From contig JAWKLQ010000044.1 in assembly GCA_041392665.1 (NCBI GenBank), positions 1-64,000 on the forward strand: a stretch of DNA of 64,000 bases, read 5' to 3'. The notes beneath the pieces are model-generated. The model was not told the DNA's origin, ran no database searches, and saw only the letters and a list, made by a program, of their open reading frames with translations. Of this stretch, positions 53,719-61,508 are shown one piece after another. The stretch's first letter is position 1; every line of letters begins with the position of its first letter. The stretch comes from Flavilitoribacter sp020436695. Lineage in GTDB: Bacteria > Bacteroidota > Bacteroidia > Chitinophagales > Saprospiraceae. Both the position numbers and the translations under genes were made by a program.

Positions 53719-56664
53719 ATGCGGACAAAACGAAAACCTAATGTTTTGAGGGGGAAAAGCCATCGGCGATTATACTCGCTGCTCAGTTTCGCTTTTTTCT
53801 TCTTCATCACCCAGGCTGCAATAGCCCAAACCAGACTCGTCACCGGAACGGTCATCGGTGCGGAGGACAACATTCCATTGATCGGGGTAAATATCCAGAT
53901 CAAAGGAACCTCTACCGGAACCGTTACCGATATTGACGGTAAATATCAGATCAGCGCCGGCGACAATGATGTACTCTCCTTTTCCTACACAGGATATCGC
54001 CCCGTAGAAGAAACAGTCGGCGGCCGCAGTGTCATCGACGTGACCCTCTCCACTGACTCCCAGGTACTGGACGAAGTAGTGGTCATCGGTTACGGTACGG
54101 CCGAGCGTAAAGAGATCACCAACTCCGTCGTCAGTGTTGATGCCGACGAGTTTAACAAAGGTAATGTCAATGATCCGGCCCAATTACTGCAAGGTAAGGT
54201 AGCCGGTCTTTCCATCGCTCGACCGGGTGGCGACCCCAACGCCGGATTCAATATCCGCTTGCGCGGTCTTTCCACTTTCGGAGCCAACTCCCAGCCGCTT
54301 ATCGTGATCGACGGAGTGGTCGGAGGTTCCCTGCAACTGATCGACCCCAATGATATTGAGTCGATCGAAGTACTCAAAGACGGCTCGGCTGCCGCCATTT
54401 ACGGTACTCGGGGTGCATCCGGGGTGATCATTGTGACCACCAAAAAGGCTTCCCTGCAACAAAAAGGGAATATCGATTTCAATACCTATGTTGCGGTGGA
54501 AGATGTGGCCAAATTCGTCGAGAATTCCACACCGGCTCAATACCGTGAAGCCGGCGGCGTAGACAACGGCTCAGAAACCAACTGGCTGGACATGCTCACC
54601 CGCACCGGCGTATCGCAGGTGTACAATCTTTCAGCTTATAACAATTTCGGCAACGGTGATTATCGGGTCTCATTGAACTACCGCGATGTACAGGGTGTTG
54701 CCCTGAAAAGCGGCTTCAACCAGATCAACGGTCGTCTGAACCTGAATCAGCGTGTGCTTAATGACAAGCTCAAGTTGAGTGTTAACCTGGGTATTACCAG
54801 ACGTCAGGCCCAGTTTACGCCCTACGAGAGCATGCGTTTCGCCATCATCGCCGACCCCACTGCTCCGGTCTACAATAATAATGATCCGGCGCAGGGTTAC
54901 TGGGAGCCGAACACGCCTGAATACCACAACCCTTACGCCATTTCGCAGGAAGTTACGGACGATGGAAAGTTCAACACCCTGCTTGGAAGCGCCCGGCTGG
55001 ACTACGAACTGGTCAGCGGACTGAATATCGCTGCCTTCTATTCCAATCAGCAGGAAAGTGATCTACGCTCTCAATATTTCAGCTCCAAGACTCGCTTTAC
55101 TTCCGCTTCCGGACAGAAAGGGCGGGCCAATAAGTTTGCCGAACAACGCAAGAACGAGCTGTTCGAGGTCACTACTACGCTGAAAAGAGCACTCGGTAAT
55201 CTCAACATCAATGCGGTGGCCGGCTACTCCTGGCAGGAATTCAACTTTGAGAATTTCAATGCCTTTAATACCAACTTCATCACCGATGATCTGCTCTACA
55301 ATGCACTGGAACTCGGCCTCGGTACCGCTACCGGTAGTGATGCCAACTCGGGCATGAACAGTCAAAAAGAAGAAGCAAGACTGATCTCTTTCTTCGGTCG
55401 AGTACTTTTGAATTTTAACGATAGCTATTTCCTATCCATGGCTCTGCGCAGAGAAGGTTCTTCCAAATTCGGTGTCAACAACCGTTGGGGTAACTTCTAT
55501 TCCCTCAGTGGTGGGGTGGATCTGGTACAGGCTGCCGGCGTCCCGATGAACGTGCTCAAGCTACGGGTCGGATACGGAGTAACGGGCAACCTGCCGAATC
55601 AGAACTACGAATATCTCACTCGCCTATCCCGCGGCTCGCGTATCTTTTTCAACAATCAGCGCTATCTCCAGGGGGTGAACTTTGCGTCTAATCCAAACCC
55701 GGACCTGAAATGGGAGCAAAAAGCAGAGACCAACATCGGTCTGGATTACGGTTTTGCGAACAATCGCATCACCGGTGCTATCGATTACTACGTGCGTAAC
55801 ACAACCGATGTGCTGCAATCCGTGAGCGTTCCGGTACCACCCAACTTCTACTCCTCTACCCTACTCAACATTGGTGAGTTGAAGAGTAACGGATTTGAAT
55901 TCTCCTTCAACTGGGCAGCAGTGCAAAAACCTTCCTTCAGCTATAATACCGGCATCGTTTTCTCCACGTTTAACACGGACCTCGTGCAACTTGACGGTGA
56001 GCGCGACCAGATCTTCCTGGGGAATCTGGGCCCTCCAGGCCTGAACGGTATCAACGTGATCCGTGTAGCGGAAGGACAACCCATCGGTGATATCATGGCC
56101 CCGATCTTCGAAGGGCTCGATGACCAGGGCCGACGCATCATAACCGACCAGAATGGCGACGGCACCATTAGTCAGGAAGCCGATGCAGTAGTTGTGGGCA
56201 ACGGTCTTCCCGATTTCGAGATGTCCTGGAACAATTCCATCACTATCGGTGATTTTGACCTCAGTGCGGTGATCCGCGGTGCTTTCGGTCACAGTCTGGT
56301 GAATATCAACCGGGCCTATTATGAGTCGCCGGCCGCCTCCAACAACTACAACCCGGTAAGAACCAAATATTATCTGCCGGAACTGACCGAGGGCGAAAGC
56401 TGGAACAGTTACTACGTGGAAAAAGCGGACTTTGTCAAGCTGGATAATATCACACTGGGCTATACGCCCAATCTGCCGGGTACTGCCTTACGGAATCTGC
56501 GCCTCTACATTTCCGCCCAAAACCTCTTTGTTATCACCGACTATACCGGTGTTGATCCGGAGGTACATTACAGCTACGGCTCCGTACTGGCTCCGGGAGT
56601 AGATGACCGGAATTCCTATTTCAGAACGAAGACCGTTACTTTCGGTCTGAATGTGGGATTTTAA
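53719..56664 (+). CDS. SusC/RagA TonB-linked outer membrane transporter
   Basis: 981 residues with a signal (ending AQTRLV), a CarboxypepD_reg-like N-terminal domain (about 40-120: VNIQIKGTSTGTVTDIDGKY), the SusC-type TonB box region DEVVVIGYGTAERKEIT, a plug with LRGLSTFGANSQPLIVIDGV and DIESIEVLKDGSAAAIYGTRGASG, and a 22-strand barrel ending KTVTFGLNVGF. It takes up oligosaccharides or other large ligands with SusD. It is the first gene of a two-gene operon with susD (24 bases apart) and is divergent from the GH130-like gene, indicating a small glycan locus. The ligand is not known. Confidence 0.96.
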   Translation: MRTKRKPNVLRGKSHRRLYSLLSFAFFFFITQAAIAQTRLVTGTVIGAEDNIPLIGVNIQIKGTSTGTVTDIDGKYQISAGDNDVLSFSYTGYRPVEETVGGRSVIDVTLSTDSQVLDEVVVIGYGTAERKEITNSVVSVDADEFNKGNVNDPAQLLQGKVAGLSIARPGGDPNAGFNIRLRGLSTFGANSQPLIVIDGVVGGSLQLIDPNDIESIEVLKDGSAAAIYGTRGASGVIIVTTKKASLQQKGNIDFNTYVAVEDVAKFVENSTPAQYREAGGVDNGSETNWLDMLTRTGVSQVYNLSAYNNFGNGDYRVSLNYRDVQGVALKSGFNQINGRLNLNQRVLNDKLKLSVNLGITRRQAQFTPYESMRFAIIADPTAPVYNNNDPAQGYWEPNTPEYHNPYAISQEVTDDGKFNTLLGSARLDYELVSGLNIAAFYSNQQESDLRSQYFSSKTRFTSASGQKGRANKFAEQRKNELFEVTTTLKRALGNLNINAVAGYSWQEFNFENFNAFNTNFITDDLLYNALELGLGTATGSDANSGMNSQKEEARLISFFGRVLLNFNDSYFLSMALRREGSSKFGVNNRWGNFYSLSGGVDLVQAAGVPMNVLKLRVGYGVTGNLPNQNYEYLTRLSRGSRIFFNNQRYLQGVNFASNPNPDLKWEQKAETNIGLDYGFANNRITGAIDYYVRNTTDVLQSVSVPVPPNFYSSTLLNIGELKSNGFEFSFNWAAVQKPSFSYNTGIVFSTFNTDLVQLDGERDQIFLGNLGPPGLNGINVIRVAEGQPIGDIMAPIFEGLDDQGRRIITDQNGDGTISQEADAVVVGNGLPDFEMSWNNSITIGDFDLSAVIRGAFGHSLVNINRAYYESPAASNNYNPVRTKYYLPELTEGESWNSYYVEKADFVKLDNITLGYTPNLPGTALRNLRLYISAQNLFVITDYTGVDPEVHYSYGSVLAPGVDDRNSYFRTKTVTFGLNVGF

Positions 56665-56688
56665 TTTTCTAACATTGAAAGAATAGCA

Positions 56689-58221
56689 ATGAAAACTTCA
56701 ATTATAACCAAAGCAGCTTTCATCCTCCTCGTGCTGGCGCTCCCGCAGTCCTGCACCGATCTGGATACCACGCTCTACAGTGACCTTACTCCCGACACGG
56801 AGTACACTACTACCGATAACCTGCTGGCAGCCCTGCTGGCCGCATATGCGCCGCTAAAAAACAGCTACGGCAATAATGGTTTATTCGAGATCCAGGAACT
56901 TTCCACGGAGACCAGTGCAGCCCCCGCTAAATTCGGTCCGTGGGACGACGGCGGCATCTGGGCCCGCCTGCACCGTCACGAGTGGGAAAATAATGCCTGG
57001 TTCATCAACAACGCCTGGAATATGTGTTTCGGGGGTATTTCCACCTGCAACCGCCTCATTGAAGAATTCGAGGCGACCAGTGGTGACGTAACCGCCGCCG
57101 TCAATGAGTTACGGGCCGTTCGCGCCTTGTATTTCTTCACCGCTATGGATCTTTGGGGCGACGTCCCCCTGGTAACGAGCTTCGTATCGGCAGAGACCAA
57201 CCCAGCTCGTACTCCACGGGCACAAGTGTATGATTTCCTGGTGAAGGAGTTGCAGGAGATCATTCCCACGCTACCGGATAATCCCAGTGGAGAGAACTAC
57301 GGCCGAATGAATAAATGGGCCGCTATGGCCATGCTTGCCCGCTTGTATCTGAACGCCGAAGTCTATACCGGCACCGCTCAGTGGCAGGCTGCCGCCGATA
57401 TGGCCCAACAGGTCATTAACAGTGGCCGTTTTACGCTGGAGCCGGCTTATCTGGATAACTTCAAATCAGCTAACGAACGCTCAGTGGAGAATATCTTTGT
57501 AGTGACTCATTCCTCTTCCAGCGGTGGTGCCTTAAATATGCACATGCGGACCCTGCACCCGCTGAGCAAGGAGACCTATAACTTTACAACCGGGCCCTGG
57601 AACGGATATACCGCCCTGGAAGAGTTCTACAACTCTTTCGATGAACGCGACAGCCGGCGGGAAATGTTTATCGTAGGGCAGCAATACACCAGCAGCGGAG
57701 AACCAATCCAGGATCCGAACGGCGCCATTGAGATCGACTCCAAAGGTAACCCCGATCCGGACGGTACACCGCTGATCTTCACTCCCTACATCAATGAGCT
57801 TTGGCCCAAAGCATTCAGTCAGTCCGGCGCCCGCATCGGCAAATACGAATTCGTGAACGGGCTCGACCTGGCCATGGATAACGACTTCCCGGTCTTCCGC
57901 TACGCCGAGATCATGTTGATCCGGGCCGAAGCCCTGTGGCGCATGGATAATTCCAGTGCCGAAGCCAAGGAACTGATCCTCCAGATCAGAGAACGCGCCG
58001 GCCTGGGTGGCATCGATCCTTTGACGGAGGATGACCTGTATCATGAGATCCAGCGGGAACTGGCGTTCGAGGCCCAGGCCCGTACCGTCATGATCCGCTT
58101 CGACCGCTTTAACAATACCTGGTGGGAGAAAACGATCACCGATCCGAACAAGAACCTGTTCCCGATCCCGACGGATCAGCTGAACGGTAACCCGAATCTG
58201 ACGCAGAACCCGGGGTATTGA
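56689..58221 (+). CDS. SusD/RagB nutrient-binding lipoprotein
   Basis: 510 residues. Lipoprotein signal ends ALPQSC (Cys22). TPR-like SusD fold: NAWNMCFGGISTCNRLIEEF, RAVRALYFFTAMDLWGDVPLV, FRYAEIMLIRAEALWRM and LAFEAQARTVMIRFDRF, ending with the typical LFPIPTDQLNGNPNLTQNPGY. It caps the SusC barrel on the cell surface. No transcription regulator (SARP, ECF/anti-sigma) is beside the pair. Confidence 0.96.
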   Translation: MKTSIITKAAFILLVLALPQSCTDLDTTLYSDLTPDTEYTTTDNLLAALLAAYAPLKNSYGNNGLFEIQELSTETSAAPAKFGPWDDGGIWARLHRHEWENNAWFINNAWNMCFGGISTCNRLIEEFEATSGDVTAAVNELRAVRALYFFTAMDLWGDVPLVTSFVSAETNPARTPRAQVYDFLVKELQEIIPTLPDNPSGENYGRMNKWAAMAMLARLYLNAEVYTGTAQWQAAADMAQQVINSGRFTLEPAYLDNFKSANERSVENIFVVTHSSSSGGALNMHMRTLHPLSKETYNFTTGPWNGYTALEEFYNSFDERDSRREMFIVGQQYTSSGEPIQDPNGAIEIDSKGNPDPDGTPLIFTPYINELWPKAFSQSGARIGKYEFVNGLDLAMDNDFPVFRYAEIMLIRAEALWRMDNSSAEAKELILQIRERAGLGGIDPLTEDDLYHEIQRELAFEAQARTVMIRFDRFNNTWWEKTITDPNKNLFPIPTDQLNGNPNLTQNPGY

Positions 58222-58235
58222 TGATGAATAGTTGA

Positions 58236-58437
58236 AACATGAGTCATCCCATATTTTTAAACAGAACCATAAGTGATTAAAAATCAGCATGCTATCTTTT
58301 GGGCATCGTTGCCAGTTGCCGGTTAATCAGTTGACAAACCGGCAACTGGCAACCGACAACTGGCTGATTATCAATGTTAATCAGGAATTTCTCCCTGAGG
58401 CCTTATCTTATTCTGAAAATTTGGGATGACTCATGTT
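58236..58437. repeat. Terminal-inverted-repeat element with 44-bp hairpin
   Basis: AACATGAGTCATCCCA (58236-58251) and TGGGATGACTCATGTT (58422-58437) are exact inverted copies, extending imperfectly inward (TATTTTTAAACAG against CTGAAAATT; TGATTAAAAATCAGC against TGATAATCAGCC). The centre holds the 44-bp hairpin also found at 48646-48689 (here 58308-58351). It has no ORF and no clear target duplication. It could be a small mobile element or the terminator of the susCD operon. Confidence 0.6.
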
Positions 58438-58455
58438 ATTTTGAATGCCTTGCAT

Positions 58456-59067
58456 ATGACCGCCCGAACAAGACCAAACGAAATACCGGCCGGATGGCAT
58501 TATCCAGCTCTTTCCTTCCTTCTATTTATCTTCCTGTCGATCATTGCCTGCCGGAAAACGCCCGAAGAACAGTACCGGAAATTTGAGAAGAACGAACTGG
58601 CTAAAGGCATCCACTACGACAGCCTTATTTATGGACTGACTTTTGGCATGAGCAATGACGAATTCAGAGATTACTGTTTCGGTCAGCATCTTGAAGGGCA
58701 ATTCAATCAGGGTGGGCGCCGCAATTCTGCCTGGGTAGTCAGCCAACTGAAGCACGAGCTGAACTATCCCGCAGAGATCAATTTCTATCCGGAATTCAAG
58801 CAGGATAGCATTACCGGTCTGAACGCTTCGATCTATTATGTAAACGCCCATTACCAGGATCACACATTCCATTTGGATAGCCTGTTACAGGATGTACTCC
58901 ATCTGGTGGAAAAGTGGTACGGGCCGGGCTATTACAAGATCAAAAGTCCTGTCAAATACAAAGATGATGTCTACGTAAAGGTGAACGGTAATCGGCGGAT
59001 CACTATCTATCCCGATCAAAGCGGGCAAATGGTGAATTTGTGGTATGTGAATCTGAGGGTTAAGTAA
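58456..59067 (+). CDS. Unrecognised lipoprotein downstream of susD
   Basis: 203 residues from the ATG at 58456 (MTARTRPNEIPAGW); this start is preferred because the earlier ATG at 58426 lies in the inverted repeat. Hydrophobic signal ends LSIIAC, a lipobox. The mature part has a charged helix (PEEQYRKFEKNELAKG), then an alpha/beta-looking domain with GLTFGMSNDEFRDYCFGQHL, NFYPEFKQDSITGLNAS and HLVEKWYGPGYYKIK. No family recognised. On the same strand as susCD but separated by the repeat element. Confidence 0.6.
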   Translation: MTARTRPNEIPAGWHYPALSFLLFIFLSIIACRKTPEEQYRKFEKNELAKGIHYDSLIYGLTFGMSNDEFRDYCFGQHLEGQFNQGGRRNSAWVVSQLKHELNYPAEINFYPEFKQDSITGLNASIYYVNAHYQDHTFHLDSLLQDVLHLVEKWYGPGYYKIKSPVKYKDDVYVKVNGNRRITIYPDQSGQMVNLWYVNLRVK

Positions 59068-59119
59068 AATGAGAAATGCGTATAGGAAAATAAACCTATG
59101 TTATATTCGGCTCGACAAA

Positions 59120-59533
59120 TCATGGCAAAACCCCAACAAGTTTTACCTTAATACCTCGTAATTTTTTCAATTGTTTATCATTTGTCAAAAATACCTCACA
59201 GCCATATTGATAGGCGACACTAACTTGCAATGCGTCAAGAGGTTTCAAAAAAGAATTATTTGCTCGAAGTTTTGAAAACAAGCTTGCGTGACTCGAATCT
59301 ATATTCTGAATAGTAAACTCAGTTTTTTCGAGAAAATCTGCCAGCTTTTTAATTAAATCAATCCTGCCATCTCTTTCTGGCTTCACTCCAAACTCTCCTA
59401 TTGAAACGACGCTTGTCACCAATTCGTGGTGATTCAATAAACAATCAATTAGATAGGATTGGATTCTATAAGCAAACTGTGGATGATCCTCAATCAAATA
59501 GATAAGTGGAGCCGTATATACAAAAATCTTCAT
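59120..59533 (-). CDS. VapC-type PIN-domain toxin, first Asp replaced
   Basis: 137 residues of the PIN RNase fold: KIFVYTAPLIYLIED, SIGEFGVKPERDG, PLDALQVSVAYQYG and FLTNDKQLKKLRG. PIN toxins bind Mg2+ with four acids; here E (in SIGEF), D (in PLDAL) and D (in TNDKQ) are present, but the first Asp, normally in the motif FLDTAPLIY, is Tyr6 (TAT for GAT, a single base change). It is therefore probably inactive or impaired. It overlaps its antitoxin gene by four bases. Confidence 0.88.
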   Translation of the reverse strand: MKIFVYTAPLIYLIEDHPQFAYRIQSYLIDCLLNHHELVTSVVSIGEFGVKPERDGRIDLIKKLADFLEKTEFTIQNIDSSHASLFSKLRANNSFLKPLDALQVSVAYQYGCEVFLTNDKQLKKLRGIKVKLVGVLP

Positions 59534-59751
59534 GCCACTTCTTTCTTATTATCATCTTCAGTTCTGCTATCATTTATATATTCTTGAGCATCCATTTCCC
59601 AAAATCCCTTCGCGGCACCAATATATTCTTCAAAAGCATTTTCCAGTTTTCTTTTACGATTTATTCGATCGTTGATACGTTTTAATATGAGTTCTAATTC
59701 CTCAGGTCTCAGTTGATCTATTTCTTTAAGAATATCTTGTAAATTCTTCAT
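59530..59751 (-). CDS. VapB-like antitoxin
   Basis: 73 residues from the ATG at 59751 (MKNLQDILKEIDQL); an upstream frame to 59817 is spacer. Helical, mixed-charge, with EELELILKRINDRINRKRK and the C-terminal AAKGFWEMDAQEYINDSR typical of antitoxins that pair with this PIN family, where the tail enters the toxin active site. Overlaps the toxin start by four bases. Not a ribbon-helix-helix protein by eye; the DNA-binding mode is unclear. Confidence 0.82.
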   Translation of the reverse strand: MKNLQDILKEIDQLRPEELELILKRINDRINRKRKLENAFEEYIGAAKGFWEMDAQEYINDSRTEDDNKKEVA

Positions 59752-59774
59752 AATGACAATTATTAAGAACCAAG

Positions 59775-59820
59775 TAGATGTCAGATACTTGGCAAGTAAA
59801 TACCGAGTACCTGACATCTA
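59775..59820. terminator. Inverted repeat between the coiled-coil gene and the VapBC operon
   Basis: TAGATGTCAG and TACTTGG (59775-59792) face CCGAGTA and CTGACATCTA (59803-59820), an imperfect 17-bp stem with a short loop. It starts just after the stop of the upstream membrane gene and ends 24 bases before the antitoxin start, so it may terminate one unit or be the operator of the other. Confidence 0.5.
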
Positions 59821-59825
59821 TATTA

Positions 59826-60848
59826 TTACTCAAACAAGTTATCATAAGAACTGTTCCCACTACCCTGCGTCCGCTTTTCCGGCTGGGCGTAAGTATCACT
59901 CAGGTCGAGGGAATCCGAGCTGCTACGACCGCCTTCCATCAGCATAAGGGTACTTTTCTCCTCCCATTCTTCCAGCATCCGTAGCCCCTGCTCTTCGAAT
60001 ACGCCGTTCTGCAGATCTACCGAATCCATAAAGCTGGATGACATTTCCATGAAACGTTCCATCTCACCAACTTTGTTGGCGACATCTTCGGTGATGTTCT
60101 CCATAGCCATATCAAACATGGCCCGCTTATCCGGATCACCGGAAATAACGCTCATGGCCGATTTCATGGCCGAGTGACTGGCGCGAATAGCTTTGCGTTC
60201 TTGTTCTTTCAGTTTGACCTGATCGCGGGTATCTTCCAGGAGGATCTCCGAATTCTGATGCATCTTGGTCAGGATCCGGTACATCACTTCCATCTTATTG
60301 TAAAGCGTCTGGTACTTGGCATTGCTTTCCTTAAGACGGGCTGCCTTACGGGAAGACAGCACCATTTGCTGATCCTTGCCCTTATCACGGGCGGCAGCGG
60401 CCAGTTTCAAGTTATTATCAATATCCTGCTTGTTTTTCTCCATCAGCCCCTGGATCTTGCGCATTTGCCCGCGCAACAGCCCGATCTGCTTACGCATCTT
60501 CTTCAGGTTGTCTTCCAGGTCCTCCACATAACTCTTGAGAATGCCAATGGGATCGATCTGCACAAACATCCCGGTAATGCTGCGCATTACGCTCTTATAC
60601 ATATACCAGACCAGGTTCCGCATTTTAGGATCCAGCACCATATAAACAATGGCCCCCAAAACACCCAGCATCAATGCCAGATACAAAGTGTTCTGCATCA
60701 GACCAACCAGCACTTCAAGGTTGCTGAAAATAAGATAACCGGCACCTAACAACAGCGCCGTCAAAAATATAGTACCCGTCACACCCTCCGGACGTTTCCA
60801 GAACGACTTCTTACCTTGCGGGTTTTCAAATTGAACAATATCAGACAT
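59826..60848 (-). CDS. Membrane coiled-coil protein of unknown function (PspA-like shape)
   Basis: 340 residues. Two transmembrane helices (about 25-45 and 53-72) near the N-terminus, then a long, almost wholly helical region (about 105-300) with heptad-like KKMRKQIGLLRGQMRKIQG and KLKEQERKAIRASHSAMKSAM, and a polar, serine-rich tail (SSSDSLDLSD, GSGNSSYDNLF). The helical part has the length and shape of PspA/IM30-type proteins that bind and remodel membranes, but the sequence match is weak. The stop is 5 bases from the inverted repeat, and the gene is 3 bases downstream of the next coiled-coil gene, so the two form one unit. Confidence 0.65.
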   Translation of the reverse strand: MSDIVQFENPQGKKSFWKRPEGVTGTIFLTALLLGAGYLIFSNLEVLVGLMQNTLYLALMLGVLGAIVYMVLDPKMRNLVWYMYKSVMRSITGMFVQIDPIGILKSYVEDLEDNLKKMRKQIGLLRGQMRKIQGLMEKNKQDIDNNLKLAAAARDKGKDQQMVLSSRKAARLKESNAKYQTLYNKMEVMYRILTKMHQNSEILLEDTRDQVKLKEQERKAIRASHSAMKSAMSVISGDPDKRAMFDMAMENITEDVANKVGEMERFMEMSSSFMDSVDLQNGVFEEQGLRMLEEWEEKSTLMLMEGGRSSSDSLDLSDTYAQPEKRTQGSGNSSYDNLFE

Positions 60849-60851
60849 AGT

Positions 60852-61403
60852 TTACAGATATTTATTGATATTTTCGATATCCTTATTAATTTGATTAAGT
60901 ACGCTTTGCAGCGTATGCTCAAAGCTATCACGGGTGGCATCGATCTTTTCCTTCGCCGCAGCAATGTGTTCATCGGCATGATCGATCGTTTCCTGTGACT
61001 TTGCAACCTGTGCTTCCAGTTGAGCGATCTTAGCCCGGTATTCCTCCACCTGTTTCTTCAGTTTGGCCACTTCCGCCGCTTTACCTTTAACCTTCTGATC
61101 GATCTGCTTTTGCAGGGCGGCATCAAACTGTTGCTTTTCAGAGTTGAGCACCTGCTTGTAATGCTGCGCCGTTTTCAACAATTTGTCTTTGGTCAATCCT
61201 ACCGTAGAGGCGGTGGCGAAAGCGGATCTGATCGCCGTTTCTTCTTCCATGTTCATGGCACTCAGGGCAGCCAGTGACTGCTTGAACTCCAGGTAATCAA
61301 AACCCGGCAGGTTACTTTTGGTCAGTGCTCCGGTCAAGAATTCTACGCTTCGTTCGTCCAGTCCGTGATGATTTCCAAATATTTGCTTCAGGTCTTTCTG
61401 CAT
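60852..61403 (-). CDS. Coiled-coil protein, partner of the membrane coiled-coil gene
   Basis: 183 residues, no signal or membrane segment. Residues 1-90 are a compact helical region (EFLTGALTKSNLPGFDYLEFKQSLAALSAM); residues about 90-183 are a continuous coiled coil (KAAEVAKLKKQVEEYRAKI, AQLEAQVAKSQETID), ending KDIENINKYL. It ends three bases before the start of the 340-residue membrane protein, so the two genes are co-transcribed and probably bind each other. I recognise no family. Confidence 0.62.
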   Translation of the reverse strand: MQKDLKQIFGNHHGLDERSVEFLTGALTKSNLPGFDYLEFKQSLAALSAMNMEEETAIRSAFATASTVGLTKDKLLKTAQHYKQVLNSEKQQFDAALQKQIDQKVKGKAAEVAKLKKQVEEYRAKIAQLEAQVAKSQETIDHADEHIAAAKEKIDATRDSFEHTLQSVLNQINKDIENINKYL

Positions 61404-61508
61404 GATGTATTTTTATAAATAAAGTCGAAATCCAAATTAAAACATTTTAGTGAATTTGACCTACTGAAATTCGATGTTCCTAGAACGATTCTCGATAAGG
61501 GCGTATTA

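Noticed and set aside
58374..58455. ORF starts at 58374 and 58426
   Set aside because: Both lie in the inverted-repeat element; the lipoprotein signal is better served by the ATG at 58456.
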